64,000 bases of DNA from an uncultured Dorea sp. (GCA_910578495.1 CAJTRE010000011.1:4207-68206), one strand, 5' to 3'. Positions 45,120 to 51,961 are shown, counted from the first letter of the stretch. Notes: generated by a model not told the origin, from the sequence alone. Made by a program: numbers and translations.

Positions 45120-46649
45120 ATGAGAATTCAACACAATATTCCAGCGTTAAACGCACACAGAAATTTATCAAACAATAACTCAGCAGTTTCTAAAAACTTA
45201 GAGAAGTTATCTTCCGGTTACAGAATCAACCGCGCAGGAGATGACGCTGCAGGTCTTGCTATTTCTGAGAAAATGAGAGCTCAGATTACAGGTCTTCAGA
45301 CAGCTCAGAAGAATGCAGAAGACGGTGTATCTTTAGTTCAGACAGCTGAGGGAGCTCTTACAGAGGTTCACTCTATGTTAAACCGTATGGTAGAGCTTTC
45401 TACACAATCTGCAAACGGAACTTACTCTGCAAAGAACCGCGAAGAGATGCAGAAAGAGATTGATGCTTTAACGGCTGAGATTGACCGTATCAGCGATACC
45501 GCTAACTTCAACGGAACAAAATTGTTCCAGGGCGGCGGCGGAGCAGGTGGAGCTGCAGGTGTACCGGATGTAGTAGGATTAGAGCCTACTGAGACAGCAG
45601 CAACGAAATACAGTGGAACTGCTGGAGCATTTCCAGCAGTGACTACTACAGCTTTGACGGCTGGACAGAGTGTTTCCGTTACTCTCAATTATACGGATGC
45701 AAGTGGAAAAACAGACAAAATTGATATTGCACTGACATATGACGGTACTAATTTAGTAGGAGCTGATGGTACAGTATATACCGCTGCTGACCCGACAAAA
45801 CCAACTGGTAAAGAGCTTGGTGATGCATTTGCAAAAGCAATTAATAGCGACTCAAAATTAAAGAATGTGTTCAAGGCTACAGCTGATGCAAACACTGGAG
45901 CACTGACATTGGAGGCTAAAACAGCTGGAGCTACAACAACTGTGAACAAACTTGAGGTGTCAGTTGCTGGAGCTGCTCCAACCGTTTTAACTGTAACTAA
46001 TACAGCTGGAGCTGATGCTTTCAACTCATACTCTCCTACAGATGGCGGTGATGTATTCACTGTTGGCGGTAAAAAATTTGTATTTGATGCTAATGGTCCA
46101 GATGGTTATGATGCAGATGTACATGTAGGAAAAAATTTGCAGGAGGTAGCTGCTCTGATTAAACAGCAGACAGGTTATGCACCGGCAGTTAATGGTACTG
46201 CGCTTGACTTCAAAGCTCCAGCAGGAGCAACAGGCGGAGCAGGCGGAGAGGTTGTTATCGACCTTCACGTTGGTGAGTCTTCTGCAGACGCTAACAAGAT
46301 TTCTGTTAAGATCAAAGCTATGAGTTCTGCTTCTCTTGGCGTTAACTCTGTAGATATTACTACAGTAGCAGGAGCAAAAGCTGCAATCGATACAGTTAAT
46401 GATGCAATTGATACTGTATCCAGTATCCGTTCTGACCTTGGTGCACTTCAGAATCGTCTGGAGCACACTATCAACAACTTAGGTGTTCAGACAGAGAACA
46501 TCACAGCTGCTGAGAGCCGTATCCGTGACGTAGACATGGCAAAAGAGATGATGGCTTACACTAAGAACAATATCTTAGTTCAGGCTTCTCAGGCTATGCT
46601 CGCACAGGCAAATCAGGTTCCACAGGGTGTTCTTCAGTTATTACAGTAA
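45120..46649 (+). CDS. Flagellin, second copy, no recognisable own promoter
   Basis: 509 residues from ATG at 45120; longer upstream frames run into the chemoreceptor repeats and lack a ribosome site, whereas AAGGAGG sits 10 bases before this start. N-terminal D0/D1 (1-140) and C-terminal D1/D0 (about 420-509) are almost the same as in the other flagellin. The middle (about 141-415) differs and has beta-rich Ala/Thr/Gly sequence. LNRMVELSTQSAN keeps residues equivalent to those TLR5 recognises in Salmonella (R90, L94, Q97). A terminator precedes its leader and no CCGATA-type box is visible, so it may be silent in this orientation. Confidence 0.95.
   Translation: MRIQHNIPALNAHRNLSNNNSAVSKNLEKLSSGYRINRAGDDAAGLAISEKMRAQITGLQTAQKNAEDGVSLVQTAEGALTEVHSMLNRMVELSTQSANGTYSAKNREEMQKEIDALTAEIDRISDTANFNGTKLFQGGGGAGGAAGVPDVVGLEPTETAATKYSGTAGAFPAVTTTALTAGQSVSVTLNYTDASGKTDKIDIALTYDGTNLVGADGTVYTAADPTKPTGKELGDAFAKAINSDSKLKNVFKATADANTGALTLEAKTAGATTTVNKLEVSVAGAAPTVLTVTNTAGADAFNSYSPTDGGDVFTVGGKKFVFDANGPDGYDADVHVGKNLQEVAALIKQQTGYAPAVNGTALDFKAPAGATGGAGGEVVIDLHVGESSADANKISVKIKAMSSASLGVNSVDITTVAGAKAAIDTVNDAIDTVSSIRSDLGALQNRLEHTINNLGVQTENITAAESRIRDVDMAKEMMAYTKNNILVQASQAMLAQANQVPQGVLQLLQ
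45321..45350 (+). repeat. Flagellin 30-base site A (within the second flagellin gene)
   Basis: Starts GACGGTGTATCTTTAGTTCA and encodes DGVSLVQTA(E), codons 68-77. It matches site B (48652-48681, inverted) with two mismatches and site C (49771-49800) with two. Candidate recombination site of the nearby serine recombinase; also simply conserved flagellin sequence. Confidence 0.75.
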
Positions 46650-46662
46650 TTACAGAATAACT

Positions 46663-46713
46663 CACATATTAAACCGGGCTTCGAAAAGCCCGGTTTTTTG
46701 GTGGTGAAATTCA
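46663..46713 (+). repeat. 51-base perfect inverted repeat after the second flagellin gene
   Basis: Perfect inverted match to 47354-47404. It contains the terminator hairpin AACCGGGCTTCGAAAAGCCC and the following GGTGGTGAAATTCA. Together with the matched 5' regions it shows the two flagellin genes were duplicated in inverted form including terminators. Confidence 0.92.
46671..46699 (+). terminator. Terminator of the second flagellin gene
   Basis: AAACCGGGCTT pairs with AAGCCCGGTTT around a four-base loop, followed by T residues. Identical to the terminator of the other flagellin gene. Confidence 0.93.
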
Positions 46714-46727
46714 CATTGTAAAATTTT

Positions 46728-47084
46728 TTAAATGGATAATTTGGGAAATGTTTCCTTTAGCATTTCTGACAATTCTTGAATCTGCTGTTCTTTTTCCTTC
46801 AACTGCTGTTCCTGTTCTATCAGCCATTGTGCTTGTTCGTTGAACTGTAACTCTTGTTTTTCCAGTTGTTGTGCTTGTTCTTTCAGTTGTCGTGCTTGTT
46901 CTTCCAACTGTCGTGCCTGTTCGTTCCGCTGTTGTACTTGTTCTATTAACTGTTGCGCTTGTTCATTGAATTGCTGCTTTTTTTCTTCCAGATCCTTCTT
47001 CTGGCTAATTATCTCATTCTGTATCTCATTAAGCATCGACTGGGCTGTATTCCAATCCAATTCCACTAATTCTTTTGAAAACAT
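46728..47084 (-). CDS. Gln/Glu-rich coiled-coil protein between the two flagellins
   Basis: 118 residues from ATG at 47084, with GAGGTG six bases upstream; a GTG and ATG just before overlap that site. After FSKELVELDWNTAQSMLNEI the protein is an uninterrupted coiled coil of Gln/Glu/Leu heptads (QLIEQVQQRNEQARQLEEQA) up to residue 105. The head segment resembles, from memory, the tail of Rpn/PD-(D/E)XK nuclease-like proteins of Lachnospiraceae, so this may be the remaining tail of a longer gene. No catalytic domain is present. Function unknown. Confidence 0.55.
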   Translation of the reverse strand: MFSKELVELDWNTAQSMLNEIQNEIISQKKDLEEKKQQFNEQAQQLIEQVQQRNEQARQLEEQARQLKEQAQQLEKQELQFNEQAQWLIEQEQQLKEKEQQIQELSEMLKETFPKLSI

Positions 47085-47124
47085 CCACATCACCTCTTCT
47101 GTTAATTTTGTACAAATTTTTTAT

Positions 47125-47310
47125 TTAGGTTCGCTCTGTCTGTATTCTTCCTAACAATTCTTGAATCTGTCTGTCCTTCTCTTCCAGTTTCTAATCCTTC
47201 TCTTTAATTTTACGCACGGATGAATAAAATACCACAGGAAGAACTTCCTGTAAGATTAAAAAGTATTTACTGTATGGAAAGTATAAATATACGATAGCAT
47301 ACCTGTCCAT
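47125..47310 (-). pseudogene. Decayed relative of the neighbouring coiled-coil gene
   Basis: A minus-strand frame from an ATG at 47310 is interrupted by TAG at 47191-47193 and ends at TAA 47125-47127. After the stop it reads KLEEKDRQIQELLGRIQTE, similar to the end of the adjacent coiled-coil protein (LKEKEQQIQELSEMLKE). It looks like a relic tail of the same family. The first 39 residues (with LPVVFYSSVRKIKEKD) match nothing I recognise. Confidence 0.5.
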
Positions 47311-47353
47311 AAGAAATCTATATGAAAATGGGCTGATTCTACAGAATTTTAAA

Positions 47354-47404
47354 TGAATTTCACCACCAAAAAACCGGGCTTCGAAAAGCCCGGTTTAATA
47401 TGTG
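47354..47404 (-). repeat. 51-base perfect inverted repeat after the first flagellin gene
   Basis: Inverted partner of 46663-46713. The 640-base segment between the two copies holds only the coiled-coil gene and its relic, so that segment could also invert by itself. Confidence 0.92.
47366..47396 (-). terminator. Terminator of the first flagellin gene
   Basis: On the minus strand AAACCGGGCTT/AAGCCCGGTTT forms the stem, followed by TTTTTTGG. Same as the terminator at 46671-46699. Confidence 0.93.
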
Positions 47405-47439
47405 TGTTATCCTGTAATTGTCTGTTGTAATTACAATAA

Positions 47440-48882
47440 TTACTGTAATAACTGAAGAACACCCTGTGGAACCTGATTAGCCTGTGCGAGCATAGCCTGA
47501 GAAGCCTGAACTAAGATGTTGTTCTTAGTATAAGCCATCATCTCTTTAGCCATGTCTACGTCACGGATACGGCTCTCAGCAGCTGTGATGTTCTCTGTCT
47601 GAACACCTAAGTTGTTGATTGTGTGCTCCAGACGGTTCTGAAGTGCACCGAGGTCAGAACGGATGCTGGATACATCGTCAATAGCTGCGTTTACTGTATC
47701 GATTGCAGCTTTTGCTCCTGCTACAGTTGTAATGTCAACGCCTGCAACTCCAAGAGATAAAGAACTCATAGCTTTAATCTTTACATCAATAGTGTTTGCA
47801 TCATCAGAAGACTCTCCGACATGAAGTGCAACCTGTGTTGCTCCTCCAGTTTTTGCCGTAAAGGCAACTGCAGTATTAGTAGTAGTATCCACGGCATAAT
47901 TGCCATTGACATTAAGAGCAACGCTCAGAGCAGCAAGATCCTTAAATGTCTTACCGTCAGAACCATCAGCGTTTGCAGCGTAAGTATATGTCTCATTACC
48001 AATAGTAACTGTGTCGCCGTCCGCAAACGTACCGCTCATATCGTAAGTGATAGTTTCATCAGTGCCTTTTGTTGTGATACTGCCGCCATCAATTGTAGTA
48101 TCTGTGCCTGCACTTGCTACGATACCCATTACTTGTACTTTGCTGCCTGCAACATTGGATGTGAGAGTCATTCCGTCCTTATCGCCGCCAACAGTAAACA
48201 ATTCATTTAACGTACTGTCTGCTTCTATTGCTGCCTTGAGGTTAGCAAACGTAGCATCATCGTCTGCGCCTGCTTCAAACTTAATCGTAGCGCTCTGAAC
48301 TTTTCCAGCTTCATCCGTGTATGCAATCTCGAAAGTTTGCTCATCTCCGTCAGTGCCTCCAGTAATTCCACCTGATGTATACACAGAAGCTACGGCAGCA
48401 TTTACTGTTTCAGTAGCAATCGCTCCAGCAACAACAGCTGTTGCTTTTACAGCGCCAGATGTTTCGCCGCCCTGGAACAGTTTTGTTCCGTTGAAGTTTG
48501 CAGTCTCGCTGATACGGTCGATCTCTTTTGTAAGAGCGTCAATCTCTTTCTGCATTTCTTGACGGTTGTTTTCAGAATATGTTCCGTTTGCAGACTGTGT
48601 AGCAAGCTCTACCATACGGTTTAACATAGAGTGAACTTCTGTCAAAGCTCCCTCAGCCGTCTGAACTAAAGATACGCCGTCTTCTGCGTTCTTCTGAGCT
48701 GTCTGGAGACCTGTGATCTGAGATCTCATCTTCTCGGAAATAGCAAGACCTGCAGCGTCGTCGCCTGCGCGGTTGATTCTGTAACCAGAAGATAATTTCT
48801 CTAAGTTCTTAGAAACTGAAGAGTTGTTGTTTGTTAAATTTCTGTGTGCGTTTAACGCTGGAATGTTGTGTTGAATTCTCAT
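47440..48882 (-). CDS. fliC: Flagellin, first copy, with sigma-28-like promoter
   Basis: 480 residues from ATG at 48882 (AAGGAGG upstream); longer frames read into the leader. D0/D1 at N-terminus (RIQHNIPALNAHRNLTNNNS, then SSGYRINRAGDDAAGLAISE) and C-terminus (NRLEHTINNLGVQTENITAA). The central variable part (about 141-385) is acidic, with Asp/Gly/Thr, and unlike the other copy. It is exported with FliS and assembles under the FliD cap. Promoter at 49032-49057, CsrA-type hairpin at 48908-48925, serine recombinase gene just upstream in the same direction. Confidence 0.96.
   Translation of the reverse strand: MRIQHNIPALNAHRNLTNNNSSVSKNLEKLSSGYRINRAGDDAAGLAISEKMRSQITGLQTAQKNAEDGVSLVQTAEGALTEVHSMLNRMVELATQSANGTYSENNRQEMQKEIDALTKEIDRISETANFNGTKLFQGGETSGAVKATAVVAGAIATETVNAAVASVYTSGGITGGTDGDEQTFEIAYTDEAGKVQSATIKFEAGADDDATFANLKAAIEADSTLNELFTVGGDKDGMTLTSNVAGSKVQVMGIVASAGTDTTIDGGSITTKGTDETITYDMSGTFADGDTVTIGNETYTYAANADGSDGKTFKDLAALSVALNVNGNYAVDTTTNTAVAFTAKTGGATQVALHVGESSDDANTIDVKIKAMSSLSLGVAGVDITTVAGAKAAIDTVNAAIDDVSSIRSDLGALQNRLEHTINNLGVQTENITAAESRIRDVDMAKEMMAYTKNNILVQASQAMLAQANQVPQGVLQLLQ
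48652..48681 (-). repeat. Flagellin 30-base site B (within the first flagellin gene)
   Basis: Minus strand begins GACGGCGTATCTTTAGTTCA, codons 68-77 of the expressed flagellin. In inverted orientation to both site A (45321-45350) and site C (49771-49800). Confidence 0.75.
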
Positions 48883-48907
48883 TATATTTCCTCCTTGAAA
48901 TAAACTT

Positions 48908-48925
48908 CGGGAACTCCATTTCCCG
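48908..48925 (-). promoter_or_regulatory. Putative CsrA-binding hairpin in the first flagellin leader
   Basis: Minus strand CGGGAAATGGAGTTCCCG: the stem is kept and the loop again shows GGA, although one loop base differs from the other copy. A second GGA is in the ribosome site. Supports FliW-CsrA control of flagellin translation. Confidence 0.65.
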
Positions 48926-49031
48926 TTTGATAGTTTTTTGCTGTGTCCGATGTGTAGTCTTCCGGCCTGCCGGCATTTTGTCCAGAAAAGTACACTTATT
49001 TGGACACATTGAAAATTACTTTTCACCTATA

Positions 49032-49057
49032 CTATCGGACTGTTTTTTTATATGATA
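49032..49057 (-). promoter_or_regulatory. Sigma-28-like promoter of the first flagellin gene
   Basis: Minus strand TCCGATAG (core CCGATAG at plus 49032-49038) matches the -10 box; TATCATAT (plus 49050-49057) stands at the -35 position with about 11 bases between. The -35 is weak. The site lies about 150 bases before the flagellin ATG and 10 bases after the recombinase stop. No equivalent is found before the second flagellin gene. Confidence 0.6.
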
Positions 49058-49066
49058 AGTATTTTT

Positions 49067-49678
49067 TTAATAAATTTTATATTTTTTATAATCTTTTATT
49101 CGATTGTACATTGTACTCCGCCCTACATTACATATAGAAGCGAACTCTTCGACCGTAATTAATTTATTTTCCCACATACAATAGAGCTTAGGAAAATTCT
49201 GCGGCATAGAGATTTTAGGCTTTCCAAATTGTACTCCCCTTTTCTTGGCGGCGGCAATTCCTTCTGCCTGCCTTGTGCGTATGTTATTTCTCTCATTTTC
49301 AGCAACAAAGGATAAAAGCTGTAATACAACATCGCTGATAAAGCTGCCCAGCAGATCTTTCGTCTTTGTCGTATCTAATAGCGGCATGTCCTGAATAATA
49401 ATATCCGCACCTTTCTTTTTGGTAATAATTCTCCACTGTTCTTTGATTTCTTCGTAATTTCTCCCAAGACGATCTATGCTTTTTGTAATGATTACGTCGC
49501 CGGATTTTAATTTCAGCATCATTTTTCTGTAGGCAGGACGATTAAAATCTTTCCCGCTTTGTTTGTCAACGAAAATATTTTCTTTTTTTACACCAAATTC
49601 TTTTAAAGAAATCATCTGGCGTTCAATATTTTGCTCTCGACTTGATACACGTACATAACCATATAAATGTTTTTCCAT
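49067..49678 (-). CDS. Small serine recombinase (resolvase/invertase, Hin-like)
   Basis: 203 residues from ATG at 49678, seven bases after GGAGGA. Catalytic domain with Ser in YVRVSSREQN, Arg/Asp in IDRLGRNYEEI and the long E-helix (FVAENERNNIRTRQAEGIAA). A C-terminal helix-turn-helix (ITVEEFASICNVGRSTMYNR) reads DNA, the Hin/Gin/resolvase layout. It sits between the flagellin promoter and the orphan flagellin site C, pointing the same way as the flagellin gene. This position suggests an invertase acting on flagellin sites; a resolvase from a lost element is the alternative. Confidence 0.9.
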   Translation of the reverse strand: MEKHLYGYVRVSSREQNIERQMISLKEFGVKKENIFVDKQSGKDFNRPAYRKMMLKLKSGDVIITKSIDRLGRNYEEIKEQWRIITKKKGADIIIQDMPLLDTTKTKDLLGSFISDVVLQLLSFVAENERNNIRTRQAEGIAAAKKRGVQFGKPKISMPQNFPKLYCMWENKLITVEEFASICNVGRSTMYNRIKDYKKYKIY

Positions 49679-49770
49679 AGTGTGTTCCTCCATTCTGTCA
49701 ATTATTTTTTTAATTAAAACACATTTGTAAAAAATTAACAGTTAATGTAAGTATATTTTCAAAAAATAAA

Positions 49771-49800
49771 GACGGTGTTTCTTTAGTTCAGACAGCTGAT
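49771..49800 (+). repeat. Orphan flagellin 30-base site C outside any gene
   Basis: Starts GACGGTGTTTCTTTAGTTCA, matching 28 of 30 bases of site A, with similarity ending sharply on both sides. It is non-coding here. It is inverted relative to site B, flanking the recombinase gene, flagellin promoter and flagellin 5' end. Its right edge touches the -35 of the PilZ gene promoter. Confidence 0.8.
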
Positions 49801-49804
49801 ATTC

Positions 49805-49833
49805 TTGACTTTTTCTTTTATTAACGATATAAT
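49805..49833 (+). promoter_or_regulatory. Sigma-A type promoter of the PilZ gene
   Basis: TTGACT at 49805-49810 and TATAAT at 49828-49833 with a 17-base spacer, 31 bases before the PilZ gene start. The -10 is embedded in CGATATAAT, which also resembles a sigma-28 -10. Confidence 0.75.
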
Positions 49834-49864
49834 TTTAGTATATTTTTATAAAGGAGGCAGTACT

Positions 49865-50497
49865 ATGGATCCATTATCTTATGTATGCAGGGGCTCTCTT
49901 TATAATTGGGATACTACTTTTTTAGCTAATGTCGGCTATCAAAGAGAATCAGTTAAAACAGCTCTTTTTTATTTTTACGATGAAGAACCGGATTTTGAAT
50001 TTCCGCTTACTGTGTCTTTCAAACCGAGCGGTGAAGAGTACACTCATATTTCTTATATCTACACATTAACAGATATGAAAAAAGGTGTGGACGATATGAA
50101 GGATAGCTGCTACATAGTATCAGGAACTTCTATAGATGTACCGGAACTTAGAGAAGATATTCGAGTCAATGTTTCGTTTCCGGTAGAAATTCATATGGAA
50201 GACGGACAACTTGAGCAAAAACCTGATGTAAGAGTTCTTTTGACCGACATCAGCGCCGGAGGTTTTATGTTCGTTTCTCATGAAACTTTTGCTATAGGCT
50301 CTGTTGTTTCTTTTATGTTTTCTTTTAAAAAGTATCCTGCGTATATTAGAGGTATTATAAGACATGAACGCCCAACTCGCACACCAGATCTTAAAGGATA
50401 TGGATGTCAGTTTACGGGCATATCTTCCACAACAGAATCTGCGATTCGCAATTTCGTATTTCAGGAAGAATTGATTCAAAGAAGGAAAATAAAATAG
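49865..50497 (+). CDS. PilZ-domain cyclic-di-GMP receptor-like protein
   Basis: 210 residues from ATG at 49865 (AAGGAGG upstream); the longer frame reads through the promoter. An N-terminal domain of unknown type (about 1-110) precedes a PilZ domain (about 113-205) with the binding motif as REDIR (RxxxR) and DISAGG ([D/N]xSxxG), so binding residues look intact. YcgR-type PilZ proteins brake the flagellar motor when cyclic-di-GMP is high; such a role here is inferred from its position next to flagellin. The terminator at 50492-50535 follows. Confidence 0.82.
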   Translation: MDPLSYVCRGSLYNWDTTFLANVGYQRESVKTALFYFYDEEPDFEFPLTVSFKPSGEEYTHISYIYTLTDMKKGVDDMKDSCYIVSGTSIDVPELREDIRVNVSFPVEIHMEDGQLEQKPDVRVLLTDISAGGFMFVSHETFAIGSVVSFMFSFKKYPAYIRGIIRHERPTRTPDLKGYGCQFTGISSTTESAIRNFVFQEELIQRRKIK

Positions 50498-50535
50498 TGT
50501 AGAAAGGGGGTCTCCTCTTTCTACACTATTTTTTT
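50492..50535. terminator. Bidirectional terminator between the PilZ and plsC genes
   Basis: AATAGTGTAGAAAG pairs with CTTTCTACACTATT and is followed by a T run; on the other strand it ends the convergent plsC gene. Confidence 0.92.
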
Positions 50536-50537
50536 AT

Positions 50538-51251
50538 TTACACCTGATACTTATTGATAGTTTCCTGTATCCTCTCTTTCACAATAGCCGCAATTTCTGT
50601 TGTCTTCATGTCTTTGTATTCATCATAAGATATAGGTTCAAGAAAATGTACCTGCACAGTTACCGGTGCAGTGCTATTTGTATCAAATGGCTTAAAAGAG
50701 TCAATAAGCGCCACAGGAATGACTGGACATTTTGCTTTTACTGCTGATTTGAAACTTCCTCCTTTAAACTCCCCTACTTGGTTTCCATTTCTGGAACGTG
50801 TTCCCTCTGGGAATATCAGATAATTTCTTCCCTTCTGTACTTCCTTGGTCACATCTATAATAACCTGCATAGCCTGACGGACATCATTTCTGTCTAACAT
50901 ATAAGCTCTCATACAGGCAAATACCTGCTTTAGAAACTGAACATCCGCCACCTCTTTTTTTGCAACTACGGAAAACGGCGCAGGACAGACGTCTACAATC
51001 GCCAATACGTCATACAATCCTTGATGGTTTGGGAAAAACATGAAACCATTCTCTTTTGGAATATTCTCCAATCCATGTACGTCAATCTTTACATTACCAC
51101 CTTTGTTTGCTCTGTTGGTGATAAATTTCAACATTTTATAATGTTCCTCTTCTGTATATTTATCCACGTGACTGGCATGGTAACATAATTTTATCCACAT
51201 GTATGGCACTAAAATAATATTACGAAATACCATCAATAATATTCTTTTCAT
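50538..51251 (-). CDS. plsC: 1-acyl-sn-glycerol-3-phosphate acyltransferase (PlsC-like)
   Basis: 237 residues. The acyltransferase HxxxxD motif is NHQGLYDVL near residue 76, with FPEGTRSRNGNQVGEFKGG near residue 147 and the VIPVALIDSF block IV. A short hydrophobic N-terminus anchors it to the membrane. It makes phosphatidic acid from lysophosphatidic acid in phospholipid synthesis. Monocistronic housekeeping gene ending the motility region. Confidence 0.92.
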   Translation of the reverse strand: MKRILLMVFRNIILVPYMWIKLCYHASHVDKYTEEEHYKMLKFITNRANKGGNVKIDVHGLENIPKENGFMFFPNHQGLYDVLAIVDVCPAPFSVVAKKEVADVQFLKQVFACMRAYMLDRNDVRQAMQVIIDVTKEVQKGRNYLIFPEGTRSRNGNQVGEFKGGSFKSAVKAKCPVIPVALIDSFKPFDTNSTAPVTVQVHFLEPISYDEYKDMKTTEIAAIVKERIQETINKYQV

Positions 51252-51366
51252 GATTTAACTTAACTCCTTTTATCTATTTTTATCTTACGTTTAACCTTTC
51301 CGCTTTCTTAAGTATAATATCCCTCCGCCTGAATGTAAAGGAAAACCAAAACATCAAATATACCTA

Positions 51367-51428
51367 TTGACAATTTATTTCATTATACATATAATACTAT
51401 TATAGTTAATTATTCAAGTAGTTAACTA
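51367..51428 (+). promoter_or_regulatory. Promoter and putative GntR operator
   Basis: TTGACA (51367-51372), 17-base spacer, TATAAT (51390-51395), a consensus sigma-A promoter. Just downstream TAGTTAA (51403-51409) and TTAACTA (51422-51428) form a perfect inverted repeat, a plausible operator for autoregulation by the GntR gene at 51456. Confidence 0.75.
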
Positions 51429-51455
51429 AGCAACTAATGTTGAAAGGAGGACCTT

Positions 51456-51824
51456 ATGCAAATAGATATAAACAATGAGAAACCTATCTTTATCCAAATA
51501 GCAGAAGGTATTGAAGATGGTATTTTAACCGGAGCATTTCCGGAAGAAGGGCAGATACCTTCTATCACAGAGTTCTCTGTAAATTATAAGATTAATCCGG
51601 CAACGGCATTAAAGGGAATTAATCTTCTTGTAGATGAAAATATTATTTTTAAAAAGAGGGGTGTTGGCATGTTTGTAGCAAAAGGCGCTGTAAAACAACT
51701 GCAGAAGAAACGGCAAGATCAATTTTACGACAACTATATCAGCCGGCTAATCGAGGAAGCGAAACGACTCGGTATCTCTGGAGATGAAATTATTGCTATG
51801 ATAGAAAGGGGATTTGCAAAATGA
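51456..51824 (+). CDS. GntR-family regulator, YtrA subfamily
   Basis: 122 residues: N-terminal winged helix-turn-helix (PIFIQIAEGIEDGILTGAFP, then GQIPSITEFSVNYKINPATA) and a short helical dimerisation tail, the YtrA form that controls adjacent ABC transporters. Ribosome site AAAGGAGG. Its stop overlaps the ATPase start as ATGA. The ATPase is destroyed by the integrated element, so the regulator may have lost its local target. Confidence 0.9.
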   Translation: MQIDINNEKPIFIQIAEGIEDGILTGAFPEEGQIPSITEFSVNYKINPATALKGINLLVDENIIFKKRGVGMFVAKGAVKQLQKKRQDQFYDNYISRLIEEAKRLGISGDEIIAMIERGFAK

Positions 51825-51943
51825 GAAAACTCGAAGTAAAAAATGTTTCGAAAACGTATAAAGATACGAAGGCGCTTGATAATGTAAGCATTTGTCTGGA
51901 AGAAAATAAGATTTATGGCTTGCTTGGAAGAAACGGAGCATAG
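51821..51943 (+). pseudogene. ABC transporter ATPase truncated inside Walker A by an integrated element
   Basis: Only 40 codons remain: RKLEVKNVSKTYKDTKALDN, then IYGLLGRNGA and a TAG formed at the junction. An intact protein would continue with the Walker A residues GKTT. The rest of the gene is expected beyond the far end of the element, outside the window. The start overlaps the GntR stop (ATGA). Confidence 0.92.
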
Positions 51944-51961
51944 ATATATAGACAAAAATTG
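51935..51961. other. Integration junction of the conjugative element
   Basis: The chromosomal reading frame of the ABC ATPase stops making sense after GGAGCA (51935-51940), and the recombinase stop lies at 51962. The crossover therefore falls in this short interval. TndX/TnpX-type recombinases join at a GA dinucleotide, and GGA in this interval offers one. The exact base cannot be fixed without the other end. Confidence 0.7.

Larger units (their letters stand above)
45007..45536 (+). repeat. Left arm of the large flagellin inverted repeat (leader and N-terminal coding region)
   Basis: This block is nearly identical, inverted, to 48467-48994. It covers the 113-base leader and about the first 139 codons of flagellin. 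The match starts abruptly at TGTACTTTTCTGGAC; sequences further upstream of the two genes are unrelated. It can support homologous inversion or gene conversion. Confidence 0.9.
48467..48994 (-). repeat. Right arm of the large flagellin inverted repeat
   Basis: Inverted partner of 45007-45536: leader plus first 139 or so codons. The promoter region at 49032-49057 lies outside the repeat, on this side only. Confidence 0.9.

Noticed and set aside
48883..49026. N-terminal extension of the first flagellin
   Set aside because: It is the leader with the CsrA-type hairpin; the ATG at 48882 has the ribosome site and gives a standard flagellin start.
49067..49678. Treating the small serine recombinase as part of the conjugative element
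   Set aside because: plsC, the PilZ gene and the GntR gene lie between it and the element junction at about 51940, so it is a separate chromosomal gene.
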